A DNA stretch of 64,000 nucleotides, taken from positions 1 to 64,000 of the forward strand of contig NC_091272.1 of assembly GCF_042100115.1 (NCBI RefSeq), in the 5' to 3' direction. Below, piece after piece: positions 44,963 to 57,394 of this stretch. Source of the stretch: Alternaria dauci. Its lineage: Eukaryota; Ascomycota; Dothideomycetes; Pleosporales; Pleosporaceae. Position 1 is the first letter of the stretch. Each line of letters starts with the position of its first letter. The translations under genes and the position numbers were made by a program. The notes under the pieces were generated by a model that searched no databases, was not told where the DNA came from, and saw nothing but the letters and a program-made list of their open reading frames with translations.

Positions 44963-46153
44963 CTTACAGTGTTCATTAAATGATGATGTTCATTAAACGC
45001 ACGGGCACTGTAGCGCGCCTCCCGGCTCGGTGCAACTTTCGGGACGACCTAGTTTTCGGAACCCCTGTTCATGAGCGCCTTCACGTCCTAGCCAAAAGGC
45101 GTGGCCCTCACGCAATAGCTCATGGTAGACCAAGTGTTGCAGGCTAAGCGCTGTCATAAATATAGGCTTATTACTAATCGTGCCGTTTGATGGCGTAAAT
45201 ACAAGCTGAGCTAGGATGCTATAGCAGTACAACATATACACTCTCTCCTAACTGTTCTGTCTACGATACCCGCCCCTAACCGTGCGACACTAAGACATCT
45301 TCATGGCGCTGAAGAAACTAATACACCCAGCCATTACTTAGATGCAAGCTAAGCTATGATGCTAGCAAAATACAACAACTTATACACATTCTTAATCTAC
45401 TATACCTACTACGTCCGCAGCTAACCGTACAGCAATATGCGTTCTGGTCACAGAACTAAAGTCTTAACAGAATATTTAGTTGCTGGGGCTAAGGCGCGGC
45501 AGAGTAGTGGAGGGGTTCTAATAGCAGAGAGGCGTTTCTAGGGTGCATGACTAGATTTTCCCGTGGGTTTCAGACCGGGTGCTAAGCCCGACTCCGCTCT
45601 CGGGTGGTCAGCAAGGTGCATAACCCGACGTTCAACCGCTGGACCCTGTGGGTGATATGATCTCGACTTTTCTTCACTCACGGCACCCCATCCTGTGTCA
45701 GCAAAGGTATCCCGATAGGTGGAGCAAAAATTTGACTGAAACATGTCGACATGCTACAGGCAATACGTAAGCAACAAAATCACCTATTCTATGCTTCATA
45801 TCAGAGCGATAGCTTCCTGTATTCTTAGGCTTACTTTTCACAATCATTACATTAAGAAAACAGATACGTCTTCTTGTATGAGGTCTCTGCAGACATACAG
45901 ACACGCAAACGGTACCCTGCCCGTTCAATCTTGCCAGGGCGGTGACCAAAGTCGCGACTAATCACCTACTGTGTACTAACGCGATAGGCGACGCTAACAA
46001 AGACCTCGAGGAGCACAGTCAAGACTGGAAAGCAAACATAGTGAATTGCTATCTAATTCTATGGTAAAGTATATGCGGGAAAGAAGTGAAAGTTGGGCGC
46101 ACACGGAGGCTAGCCGTGTGCGCAGTTATCATCCTGATAATAACTCTTCGTCA
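44963..46153. other. No gene recognised
   Basis: Non-RIPped sequence with only short scattered ORFs on both strands. A GTTCATTAAA direct repeat occurs twice at the left edge (44973-45000). Nothing is supported as coding. Confidence 0.5.
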
Positions 46154-46189
46154 GGCACAACGTTGAGGTAGTACCTAACATCATTGTTC
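46154..46189 (-). repeat. Tandem copy of the GH134-like gene's last coding segment
   Basis: These 36 bases match about 29 of the 36 at 46212-46247 (58 bp upstream on plus), which encode the NDIRYYIYVV end of the enzyme. The copy would read NNDVRYYLNVVP. Confidence 0.75.
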
Positions 46190-46204
46190 AAAGCCAGATG
46201 TAGC

Positions 46205-46959
46205 TTATACGGGCACAACGTAGATGTAGTACCTGATATCGTTGGTCATGGCATCAGGCTGAGTCAGGAGCTGCTGCTCAATGTGCTCGACGCCACTGAT
46301 GTAGTCTGTGAGACCAAGTCAGCGCAATTCTTCTTCACGTGGTCCAAAATATACTCACTGTTGATGTCCTCAGTGTTAGGGTTGTTGAAACCAGTCTCGC
46401 CCCAGCGGTGACCGGCGAGCCACGTGCGGAGTCCGTAGTGCGATTGGCACTGCTTCAAGCAACTGACGTCGGCCTCAAGGTCGGAACTGTGTACTGTTAG
46501 CATTTGTTTCTCCCTCGGTTCCCTATGCCTGTACTAGAAATCTCTTACTTCAGAAGAGCCCCGTTGTTCCAGTCGGATTGAGGCTGTCCCTTGAAGCTGT
46601 CACAGCACACGCGCAGTACGCCCCAGTTCTGCTTGAAGATACCAAAGTTGGCAGCATCGTCAACCTTGTTGTCGCCGTAGGCGTACTAGTAGTGGAAATC
46701 TAACGTTAGTAGAGATCTCACATACAAGCCCGGTGCTCGAGGGGTAGGTGCTTACTTTGGTGTCCATTTTGTCAGTTTCCAGCATGGCGATGGCAAGATC
46801 GAACGAGTTGGCTCCAGCAGCGGTTACCTGCTGCTTGCGTGCACCAAGTTCCGGTACACTGTAGGAGCCGCTCTCCTGGCGAGCTTGCAGTTTCGCAGGG
46901 ACGGCGGCAGCAGAAGTACCTGCAACGATCAGAGCAGAAGTGATTGCGGAGAACTTCAT
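46205..46959 (-). CDS. Secreted GH134-like endo-beta-1,4-mannanase
   Basis: Four exons: 46959-46756, 46685-46549, 46486-46359 and 46305-46205. Introns of 70, 62 and 53 nt have GT-AG ends and CTAAC or CTGAC branch sites. All joins are in phase and give 189 aa. Residues 1-19 form a signal peptide (MKFSAITSALIVAGTSAAA), then the mature start near the QAR segment. The mature protein has LGARKQQVT, IAMLETD with the candidate catalytic Glu, YAYGDNKVDDAANFGIFKQN with the candidate catalytic Asp, and WLAGHRWGETG. These match my knowledge of GH134 beta-mannanases, small lysozyme-fold inverting enzymes of about this length. It would act outside the cell on plant mannan. The gene sits alone in a 6-kb island between two RIP blocks and appears intact. 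Confidence 0.8.
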
Positions 46960-48653
46960 TTTCGGGTTTGGGAAGAGTAGTTAGCGGTGAAATAGTGAAT
47001 GGCAGTAAAAGAGTGGATAGATATAAACGAGTGAATGGTAGTGAATTTTGAGAGGTGGAAGGAGGTCTGATAGCTTTATATTTTAACAACAAGTAACACC
47101 GTCAAGCGGTCTTAGTACAATCGCTGTTCATAGTGTCTAGACATGCTTCTTACACGCCACACAGATCCATCTGTAACAGCGGTGAGTGCATTAGGAACGT
47201 GCGTAATCCTTCTTACTCCACTATGATGATTAATATTCTAAAAATGTCACCAGCCAAGACAATGCGTGACTAACTTTTGGTAAATTCGCCACGTAGAATG
47301 CAACACAGAATAACTACTTTGCGGAAAACAATAACTGTCCTTGAAGTGGACCTAATCTATATTTTTCACCCCCTTACAATCAGCCAGCTGCAATGCAGAG
47401 AATAACATGGAGTACAAACACCGGGTTGCTCTATAGTACGGTGTGCATCGAGAACAGAGTTGCGATTTTGATGGGTCATTTAGAGATTGCAGGTCGATTG
47501 CCAAGACATGCGGTTCGCGAAATCCGAAACGAGTACGGAGTACACGTTCCGTTTGCTTCCAGGGTAATGCTGGCCCACTACAATGCACGCCTTGAAAGCG
47601 AAACCGTCAGTTAACTTTGGGAAGTCGATGTTCACCATAGAAGACGATGAGCTGGATAATTTGTGCTTTCTAAGCCGGAGTTTGCGGTTTTTTTTTCTCC
47701 CTCTCGCTGCCTTGATTACTTGAGACAGGAGCTTGCCAACCGGAAATCGAAATGACCAAGTCTCCTTGTTGTTCCTAGTTCCGATTCTAATGGTAATCTT
47801 GCCATCTCTTGTTCTTCTTTTGTTTACTGATATACAGACATCGCTCCCCGTTAGGCGGTCATGCAAGAGGAGAAGTATTAGCGATTGCTCCTGTTGAGTG
47901 GTATCACAGCGTGGATGCGCACGCTCCGGGCTTCGCCTCGCGACGCTGGGTGCTGTTTCGATTTCTTGACATCTTCCTTGGGTTTTCGAGGCTCGCAACT
48001 CGTAGTCTTAGCACCTAGACCAATCCAGTGATTTGGTAGTAAAGTCGTTGGTTTGAAGGGTTAATGAATGATCGTGATGCCGGAACAGCGAACATTGACT
48101 ATGCACACTGCGACTACTCTTCCCCCGCCTGCGAATGCAACATTCCTGCAACTCACACTATATGGGAAGCTTGCCACACTAAAGTCAATGGTCTACTCAA
48201 CCAACACATGCATCGAACCAACACCAACCTCCCGATAACTAAATCGACCACCCGATCCGATACTGGATCGCTGGAAGACGATGTTGTGGCTACCGCAGAG
48301 ACCGTTGATAGATTTGGGGTCCTTTTCTTCGTACTGCTCACTCGTTAGGCAGTGTCTGTCATCTTCCTTGACCTCATCTCACGACTTGTGGACTTGCTCG
48401 TTCTGATAAATTGTCTCAGCCCGGATTACTTTTCGCGGGTGTACCTATCGGAATCGCTGTGTTGTCTCCTGAGGGGCATTGCTGCCTTGCTCAAAGATTT
48501 CGGGGGACACATGGGCCTCTATTTCAAGGCGAAGTTTACGATCATGCGAACTTGGCAACAGCAGTGCGATAACGGCACTAATGACGACGAGCAGCGTTCC
48601 AACTGCATGTTCGTAAGGCACAATTTGTCCCCGATAGCGATCGGAAACCCCAG
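46960..48653. other. No convincing gene
   Basis: The first ~100 bp hold the GH134-like promoter, with a TATATC-like box about 65 bp upstream of its ATG. The rest shows overlapping short ORFs on both strands (for example 47480-47998 minus, 48064-48348 plus) without recognisable domains. Confidence 0.45.
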
Positions 48654-49055
48654 TTGAATAGTGGGTTCCTATATCCAGGATATGACTATGACTGTTTCTC
48701 CTCCGACCGACAGTCTAACAGCAGAAGTATCGGCAAGGAGAAACAAAAGGGTCATGCCAAGCGCAATGGTTCTCAGCAAAGCCGATCTAATAACAGACCT
48801 ACCTCTCGCCATCCACTCACGCACGATCTGTACCGGGTCCTCAGGGTGTCAAACACCACCCCACAGACTGACATCAGCAAGGCGTATCACGTTCTGAGTT
48901 TGCAGTGGCATCCGGACCGAAACTTGAACAACATCCAGCTGACCATTGCGAAAGCAGCTGAGATCAATGCAGCCTACGATGTGCTGGGGGACGCGAGAAG
49001 TCGGGCTGCCTATGATGGGAAGATGTTCGTTATGGTAGTCTTCGAGGACGATTAG
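48654..49055 (+). CDS. J-domain (DnaJ-like) protein, 5' end unresolved
   Basis: The frame encodes a J domain at about residues 58-121: DLYRVLRVSNTTPQTDISKA, helix II ending in QWHPDRN with the HPD motif that stimulates Hsp70 ATPase, and EINAAYDVLGDARSRAAYDG. No in-frame ATG precedes the domain; the frame is open back to a stop at 48582 and starts here with TTG. Either an upstream exon is missed or the gene has lost its start. No transmembrane or zinc-finger region follows, and the protein ends soon after the J domain. Confidence 0.55.
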   Translation: MNSGFLYPGYDYDCFSSDRQSNSRSIGKEKQKGHAKRNGSQQSRSNNRPTSRHPLTHDLYRVLRVSNTTPQTDISKAYHVLSLQWHPDRNLNNIQLTIAKAAEINAAYDVLGDARSRAAYDGKMFVMVVFEDD

Positions 49056-50930
49056 TTGGAATGCGCCGAAGCCAATAGATGTGAGGACTAGCTTGTGGTG
49101 GGAGTAGTAAGCATTTCTCAGGTATTACTACGCACATCAGAGCGGGTCGCGATGATGTGAGCCGGAGGGTAGGTTGCACATAATGGCGGGGCAGTCGTTG
49201 TCATTGTGTAGCGGAGACGTTGCTGTGTGTATCTCAATCCGCTAAGAGCCCCCAGTACACGAGCGTACACCTGTCATGCGAGCGTACTACTCTGACCTGT
49301 GGCGTGAGGTTTAGGTGGCATTTTCTAGCAACGTTACTCAATCATGTCCAGGCGTTGTGACCACTAAGTGGTATGGATAGTTCATGTTCGAGATGGGTTC
49401 TTTTCGTCCAACACCTATACTCCACATCGGCTGCGAAGACATGTAAACCAAATCTATCAATCCCAGCTACATCCCCCAAGCTCCTACATCCTCAAATACC
49501 CTTCCGTGGATCACCCTTGTAGCTCCGTTATGCGGCGCACTTCTGTCACTCAGACCAATGTATCCCCATCCTTTCGTCGCAGTAATAATAACGGAGTGGT
49601 AGGGGAATATGTTCGATGCGCGTAGACGTGTCTCAGGAATCAGACGTTGTGCGAGGTTGCGCAGTCATATTCTACTTATCGATGTTAGCGGCAATGACGC
49701 TAGAGACGAGACCCTTTTGCTTACACCGGGTTACCTGAACTGCGTCTCTCGAACCCGAAGTACAATGCGACAACACTGTTCCGGGTCGCGTGGCTCTTCT
49801 CTGTCCGTGGCCTCTTAGGTCAGATGTCTGGGTCTGCTTCTGCTTTCTCGTACAAACAAGATGCCTAGCAAGATCATCTTGCCCGACACCCCTCGCCTCA
49901 GTCATCATAAGCCCTGTCGCTGTCTTCGGCCTCGATCGCTGCAAGGCACTGCTCCAGACAAGGAATCGGATAGCGCACTGTGACACTCGTCACCGCCCTA
50001 CGTGGTGTGGCTCCGCTGGGCGTGTTGCCACGAGACAAGCGTTGCCCGACCCACGCCCTACCATCCCGCGTTGTGCCCGTCCTTCCACCATGTAACGTGA
50101 TCGCCTTCGCCCTCGTGTTGTGTCTCGCGCAATGCTGTAGAGCAAGCCGATTTCTCGTCCGGAGGCGGCGTCTCTCGTCTGCTGCGACGCTTCGTAGGTA
50201 GCGGCGGCGGAGTATACGGCGTGCATGATAACAGGTAGAGGAAGCATCGAGGGGATCGGACTGTGCCGTCTGCTGGATGAAAACGTTAGCTAAAGTCTTC
50301 CAGCACTCGTTGCAGCACGGCATGCACTTCAACGCACGCCACAGAATGCCGGGAGCTTACTTGTGACGCTTACCTTTTCTCTACGACGACTCGTTTGGTG
50401 GGAATTCGAGCAATCTGATTGTCGTCTTCGTACAGACGGTCAAACAAAATCGACGATGGTGAGCATGCCGACGTGTCCAGTCTAGGCTCCTGGTGCCTCG
50501 GCCATGTCGAACCCTACAGGCGTCGGCTTACACGACTCGTACATGAGACATGCGGAGCGCTGTTGCAAAAGCATCTTGAACTATGGCGCAAACATTGTGG
50601 GCATAAGGTGATCGACGCATGGGCCTGCTGCTTCCAAGGTTGACACCAGAAGCTACTAATCTCGAATAGTGCCTAGCACATCTCTCTCGTGTGTCCTTAC
50701 GTCACCAACGACCATCAACAAAGCTCGCTTCCATTTCGCAACAAGTGTTACCGGATGACAATATATTCGAACCAAGGTCTATGTTCTAACCAACTACCAC
50801 CGCGAGCAACTTCTACGAACCATGCTTAGACGCCCACATGGGTGGTACCATGCCTGTGCGTGTAACGAGCCAGTTCGCGTTCCGAGCCACCCGAACATCA
50901 CAACATTAAGCTGCCCCTAACTTCAACGCG
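49056..50930. other. No convincing gene
   Basis: Moderately GC-rich with many short overlapping ORFs on both strands, especially at 49790-50330, and no recognisable domain. The transition to the RIP block is abrupt at about 50930. Confidence 0.45.
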
Positions 50931-51609
50931 TTATAACTCTACTACTACAGATCTGATTTAAGAAGCGATTAAATATCTAGAATTATATAAAGCTAGAGAT
51001 AATTTCTTATACTATAAAGTCGTAAAAAAGTTTAGTGTTAATTAAATAACGTTATCACAGCGGCACTAAGGGAAATAGAGCACCTATATAATAAAAGGAA
51101 AGCGTTAGTAGTTACTTAACCTATAATAAGAGTATAAACTTATACTATATATAGAAAGATACGTAAGACGCGGCTAACTATATTAGGATAAATAATACCT
51201 AGTAGGAACTAAGGTAAGGATAGCCTATGCGTATATTATTTAGCCTAGGAACTAGGGGTAAAATTCTAGGAACTAAGTATATTAGTTTAAGAACTAGAGT
51301 TTAATCTAAGAACTAGGTAGAATAGTATAAGAACTAGGTGTAATAGCTTAAGAACTAAGCTAATCTTAGTACTATATTCTATATAAAATAAGTTATTATA
51401 GGTTAGTATAAGAGTAAAGTAATAGAGGGTAACTATTACTTATAGCTATTTCTCCCCTATCTATTACTACTACTACGTACTATATGTTATCCTATTACTA
51501 ATATCTATCCTACCCCCTCCTCTATAGTACTTAGTTATATATAGGCTTCCCTTATCTCCTATCCTTTACTATAACTATTTTCTAAGTTACTAATCTCTAT
51601 AATAATATA

Positions 51610-53423
51610 AGGGGCTACGCTTAGGGAGCTATTATATAAGTATACTATTATTATATTTAATAGAGAAGAGAGCTATAGGTAGCTAGGGGTCTAAAGGTCT
51701 TTTAGTTAATAGCTTAAGATAACTTTCTACCAGTCTTACTTATATAGAATCTAGGTTCTCTAGGGGTACCTAGATTCTATAGCTAGTGCGCCTTATATAT
51801 ATAACTAAATTAGCCTTAGCCTTTATAGACTTTTTTTTTTTTATTATTATAGTATGTTTAGAGACTTTTTTTAAGATAAAGCGCTAACTAAGTAACTATA
51901 GGCTTATACCTATATTTAGCACTACTAGTATATATATAGTATATTATAAATACTAGATACTAAAGATATATAATAATATTATACGCCTACTAGAGATAAG
52001 ATAATTTATAGTAACCTTCTAACTTATATACTATCCCCTACTATCTTCTACTATCCTTTACTATCCTTTACTATATCTACCCTTTATAACCTTTATAGCT
52101 ACCCTTTATAACTACTACCTCTTCCTAAGAATAACTACCTAGGGCTACTACAACACTTTTAACTTTAACTAGAGGAATATTAGTAGTAGCGCTATTTATA
52201 CTATATTCTTATATCCTTATAATATCTATTTAAATTCCTTCTCCTTAAGCCTAGGATATTAATCCTCTATTATTTATTTAATATTAACTACTTACTTATA
52301 TAGCTAGGCCTAGGTTTCCTACCTAAAGCCCCTTTAGTTAAGGAGAAAGATATAGCTAAATATAAAGAGCTTATAGCTATAGCGCCTATTAAGCTAAACC
52401 TTATATCTAACCTCCTTAACTTTCTTTTACTATATCTATATCCTCTTCTCCTTAATAGTTTCTTCTATAATAATATTACTAATATAAGTATTAATCTAAT
52501 CCCTTTTAGATACTCTACTATCTTAGAATATATAGTAGAACTCTAGTAATTACTTATCTAACTTATTATAAACTACCTTAGGTAGCTCTTAGGTATATAT
52601 AAGGCTAGTATATTATATATTAGATAGATTAATTAGTACTTATCTAGTTAGGGTTTTTAGGCTATAATAGAAGACCTCCTAGAGGATAATATAGAGGAAA
52701 TATATTATTATATAGTAGTTTATATATAAGGTAAGTCTTAAAAGTCTTAAAGGTATTAAAACTTATAAGTTAGTATTAGTATAAAGGTTAGAAGTAGCTA
52801 GGCTTTTATAGAAATATATAAAATTCTAAGTAAGCTTAATTATAGTAAAGATACTATATCCTCCTCCCTTTATAATATATTATAATTATATTACTAGCTA
52901 ATACTAGTAATCCCTATTAGACCTCTACTAAGGTTTCTAATAAGTGTCTTTTTTAGTTACTTTTAGTAAATCTTTTTAACTTTAGTTTTTATATATAAAC
53001 GTTAGAGCTTTACTACTATAAAATACTAATTAGTCTAGCGTTTAAATTATATTATTACTTTATCTTTTTTTTTAACTTTTATAACTAATAAGTAGAGGGA
53101 TAGCTACTTTTTATTTTTTTAAAGTTATATTTTAATAATACCTCTATACTTATAGAAAACCAAAAATTATATATAACTAAAATACTATTAAGGAATAAAC
53201 TAATTAGGCTTTAGCCTATTATAATAATATTTAGATAGCTTCTTAATAGAATCTTAGTCTACTTATAGAATCTAGGTACTACCTAAGTACCTAGATTCTA
53301 TTAGCCTAATTATTACTTAGGTAACTAGTATTATATATAGATAGCCACGTAGCTTAGGAGCTTAGTTCTCTATTAAATATAACCTTTATATACCTTATAT
53401 TTACTCCCTAGAGCGTAGCCCCT
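51610..53423. mobile_element. Tc1/mariner-like (Fot1/pogo-sized) RIPped transposon
   Basis: The ends are AGGGGCTACGC and GCGTAGCCCCT, perfect inverted repeats flanked by TATA/TATA that supply the TA target duplication of Tc1/mariner elements. The length of 1814 bp suits Fot1/Pot2-type pogo transposons. The interior is RIPped and shows no transposase ORF, so the superfamily rests on ends, size and TSD only. Confidence 0.65.
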
Positions 53424-53822
53424 TATATTTCTATAGATATCTATAAGGGGTAGTTATAGGTAATAGTATTTACTTTATACTATAAGAGAATAGTAGGGGA
53501 TAGCTCTATATTCTAATAGTATACTAGAGAAAGTAATAATAATAATTCTTATATTATATAGGGGTTTACTATACTTCTCTAAGCTTAGTCCCTATTAAGG
53601 TAAGATAGGTTTAGGTAATAGTCTATAAGGTAGTATATAGAATAATTAAGTAGAAAAGAGTTATTATTATAACTAAAGAATAAGTAATACTAATTCTATA
53701 AATAATAGAATAATTAATTAATAATCTATATAAGAGATAAACTATTTAAGTTAACTATAATAAGTATAATAATAAGATCTAATATATTCTTATACTTATT
53801 ACTAAAGGTCTTAGTATTCCCT

Positions 53823-55221
53823 CTTAGGCCTTAGGGATAGGGCCTATAGTAATCTCTTATATTATATTACTAAGAAATTTTAAAACTAAGCCTAAACTAT
53901 CCTAGTATATTTAGAAGTCTCTTTTTACCTATAATACCTCTTTATCTATCTTTTATATTATACTTAGCTATACTACCTTAATATCCCTACTATTATAATT
54001 ACTACTAATACTACTTAGAGATTAAGCTCTATTATATTATAGTAATTATAGTAATTATAGTTATAGTTATAGTTATAATTATAATTATAGTTATAGTTAT
54101 AGTTATAATTATAATTATAATTCCCTTTAAGTAGCTATAAAGTCTATATATTAGTAGTACCCTTATATATTACTACTACAGCTACTATAGCTATTAAAGC
54201 TATTATAGCTATTATACTATACCTATTACTATTACGTACTTAATAGATCTTATTATATTATATCCTAAGCCTTCTATATTATTAAATTAATTATCTACTA
54301 CCTATACTTATCTTAGCTCCTTAATAATATCTATAATATATAGTAGCTAGTCCTTAAAGTCTTTATTATAGACCTCCTCTAAGTACTTATACTACTTATT
54401 AATTATTATAGTACTAGTAACTTATATATTATATATATACTAGACCTAAATATCCTAAAGAAGAGTAAATAACTTATTAGCTTTATTTATACCTTTACTA
54501 GCTAGTATAATAGTAGTACTTATAAGGAGAACCTTAGTAATAAATACTAGGTCCCTAAGTATATAGTTAAATTCTTTTTTAGTAAACCTATATAATAGGC
54601 TAAGGGATTAAATATAAGTCTAGAACTTATACTTAAAGTTACTTTTAAAAGGGTTAATCTTAATAATAACTTTATACTTACTATACTACTTAATAGTAGC
54701 TATTATAGTTACTAAGAGGGCTACTAAGCCTTCTAAAACTAAGCGCTTTATACTTATAATAATATTATATATAATAACCTTTATATTAGAGATACTAGAG
54801 TTACTAAAGTTACTAGATATACTAGATATACTAGATATATTAAAGTAAAGTAGTTAAGAGAAGAAAATTTAAGTAGTTACTTAAATATTTTTTTATTCCT
54901 AAGTACTATAGTTATAAGCCTAGATATAAGCTATAGACTATAGTTTAAAAACTCCTTTTCCCCCTAAACTCCTCTTCTCCCTAACGTTACTATAACTATC
55001 TAGAACTACCTAAGTTAGGTTCCCGTCCTAGCTAATTAATATATAGGTTACTAACCTATATCTAGAGTTTAGGGCTTTAGCTTTAACCTATCTATTATTA
55101 AATATATATAGCTATATATAGTAAAACTAGGTGTTTAGGAAATATACCTTTACTACAATTTATTATAGTATCTTTTAATAGTGTTGTACTTACGTCTTTT
55201 ACTAGTACGTTTATTATTTAA
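53823..55221 (+). mobile_element. Truncated second copy of the long-TIR element
   Basis: 53823-54300 matches 42750-43140, and 54870-55221 matches 43770-44100. It stops just where the right inverted arm should begin. A ~50-bp insertion at about 55012-55065 contains an ATAGGTTACTAACCTAT palindrome. Confidence 0.6.
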
Positions 55222-55830
55222 ATAGGTCCTAATATCTTACCTAGCCCTCTATATCTTAGATATTAATAGTATCTAGGGAGGACCTAGTATCTTAAGAAAA
55301 CCTATCTTAGTAAGATACTATCTATATAACTATAGCCTTACTAAGATTATTACCTTCTAATATAGCTACTAGTTAGCTTCTAACCCTAACCCTTATATTA
55401 AGGAGAGAATCCTCTTATTACCTTATAATTCTTACTAGTCTTCCTACGCGTAAAGTGTAAGTTAAGAGTAAGTTTCTTATCTATAGAGATAATAAGAGAA
55501 GTAATTATATTAGGACCTTAGTGCCCTTCTAGCTAAGCTATATCCTATAAATTATAATATCTTAATAACTAGAGTAGCTACTATAAAACTAAGCGTAGAA
55601 TTAGAATTACGCTAAAAATCTATATAAAACTATCTCTTTAAATTCTTTTTTTTTATATCTAGAAAGTAAATTATAAGTCGCTTAGGGCTACTTAATGTTT
55701 AAAGCTTAGAGTTACTAGTAAACTCTTTTTAGCTCTTCTAACCTTATACTAGTTATACTATTTACCTCTATAGTATATCGCCTCTATTACGTAATTAACT
55801 ACTATACTATATTACGTTTCTCTCTAATAG

Positions 55831-56851
55831 CGGGTTAGCCTTCCTCTTTACCTCTCTTCCTCCCACCCCCCCTTCTTTTTAACTCCTTGTCGTGCCATAC
55901 TAGGGACGGGCCGACTCTACAAAAAGCATGCTCCCAGGTATGTGCGGGGAGGGCCGTACCGAACTGTTGGCATGTGCTGCTTTTCCTCCCGGGAGGAGAA
56001 GACCTCGTGGGGTCTACGTATCTGCGTGATGCGCTTGACCAGAGCGATGCGAAACGACGCCCGCTGTCGCGCGATATTCGCAAGAGTACGCTGACCAACT
56101 GTTCACTTTGAAGAGTAGCTGTCGCAGAGTTCGTCAGGGGGGAGAGAATTGAGTGATGCGCTGTCTTCCCTGCTCTTCCGCTTCGCGCGCTGCATAGGGA
56201 TTTGCTTCTTCCAGCACATTTTCCCAATCCGGCGTGTATCGCTGACACAACTTTCTAAAGTACGTACTAATGCAAGAAGCGCTTGACACCATCTGCAAGA
56301 CACGTAATGCACTCTGTCTTCGAGGCACGTTGGATCAGAGAGACCACAGGTCCAACACGGAGCTTCAACAGTCGATAAGATCAATGTTCCGTGGCTGGTA
56401 TACTCCAGTATCTCACATGTGACAGATACGATGTCTGTTCCATGCAAGAATAGGACCGCACAAGGTGCCTGCTGTATCCACACGAAGGACGAGGTCACTT
56501 CCATTCACACTGACGTACCTGAACGGCATGAAGACTTGTCCAGCATAGCGGTCAGAGACTGGAGTCACGCGATGCATGATCAAAAAGCATACTGCGATAC
56601 CCGAAATCCTTCAGTGGTCGAAGTCGCGATCGGACAGAGGGATGCTTGTTGCTTTTGACGCAGATTACTTTGACGAGGCCAACGGAGGCTGCACGTGCTG
56701 CATTGGTCATGTCCAAAGCAAGGAAAGTAGCCATGCTGAACGACCGGAAAGAAGTGTATAAAGGGTGGACGATGAACCCGGAGAAAGCGAGCATCCACCA
56801 TCTACATCTATCTCATCATTCCCTAAGAACGATACTCTTTACATCATCACT
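55831..56851. other. Border of RIP block; no convincing gene
   Basis: GC content rises sharply at about 55850. Short ORFs on the minus strand (56103-56504 and 56134-56328) contain protein-like stretches in different frames but no clean splice join was found. The segment just before 56852 is the likely promoter of the next gene (TATAAAGG at 56758). Confidence 0.4.
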
Positions 56852-57394
56852 ATGTACGGCCAAAACCTTCCCCGCCCATTCCTCATCGAGATCAACGGCA
56901 AGTTTGTCGCCAACCCCGATCCCGCTCAGATGAATGAGACCTCTGACGGCCGCGTCCCCGCGGTCATGGGAGACCGTGGTAACGCGGCCGTCTTCGAGTT
57001 TCGAGATGGCTCCCTGCGCAAAACTGGCGGACCCGACGCCCTGCACTTTGGCCGTCACCGTATCGAACCAATGGCCTTTATGCCCATGCCCGTGTTCTGG
57101 ATTGCTCAGCGGGAAATGGCCCAGGAGTGTATGTTTGAGGGGGACGAGGAATCTCCTACGGGATTCAAGTGCGCTGGTATGTTTGCTTTGTGCGGTTCTG
57201 GTGCAGGAGAGCGATAAATTGTAGGACTGACTTGTATGTAGGGTATTCGATCAACTGGGCACCTGGCCAGGGGGATTGGATTCGTGCTTTCCCTCCGGAG
57301 ATGGGACTTGGTAAGGATAAGACGCCCGGTACAGCTCTTCTCAGAAAAAAGACTAATTGTTACAGATACTCGAATGAAGTTGCACTGGCAGTGA
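56852..57394 (+). CDS. Hypothetical 140-aa protein, three exons
   Basis: Exons 56852-57176, 57242-57310 and 57366-57394 join in phase through a 65-nt intron (GTATGT..GTAG) and a 55-nt intron (GTAAGG..TACAG), giving 140 aa ending DTRMKLHWQ. The frame is open upstream to 56765, but ATG 56852 (MYGQNLPRPFLIEINGK) is preferred because it follows a TATA box and a pyrimidine-rich leader. No signal peptide. The regular beta-strand-like composition suggests a small globular protein. I do not recognise the family. It is the first ordinary-looking gene inside the second RIP block. Confidence 0.65.

Larger units (their letters stand above)
50931..55830. other. Second RIP-degraded block
   Basis: Same character as the 26.6-44.6 kb block: AT-rich, CA/TG depleted, no ORFs. 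It contains AAGAACTAGGT-type short repeats at 51240-51360, a TIR element, and a truncated copy of the long-TIR element. Confidence 0.9.

Noticed and set aside
45538..45744. tRNA-like or rRNA-like GC-rich segment
   Set aside because: No matching cloverleaf or B-box could be drawn.
47480..47998. 172-aa minus-strand ORF
   Set aside because: Low-complexity basic stretches, no domain, overlapping ORFs on the other strand, no splice support.
49790..50332. Overlapping ORFs on both strands
   Set aside because: Compositional ORFs in GC-richer DNA; none resembles a known protein.
56103..56504. Small minus-strand gene with Cys-rich stretch
   Set aside because: Protein-like segments fall in two frames and no phase-compatible intron was found.
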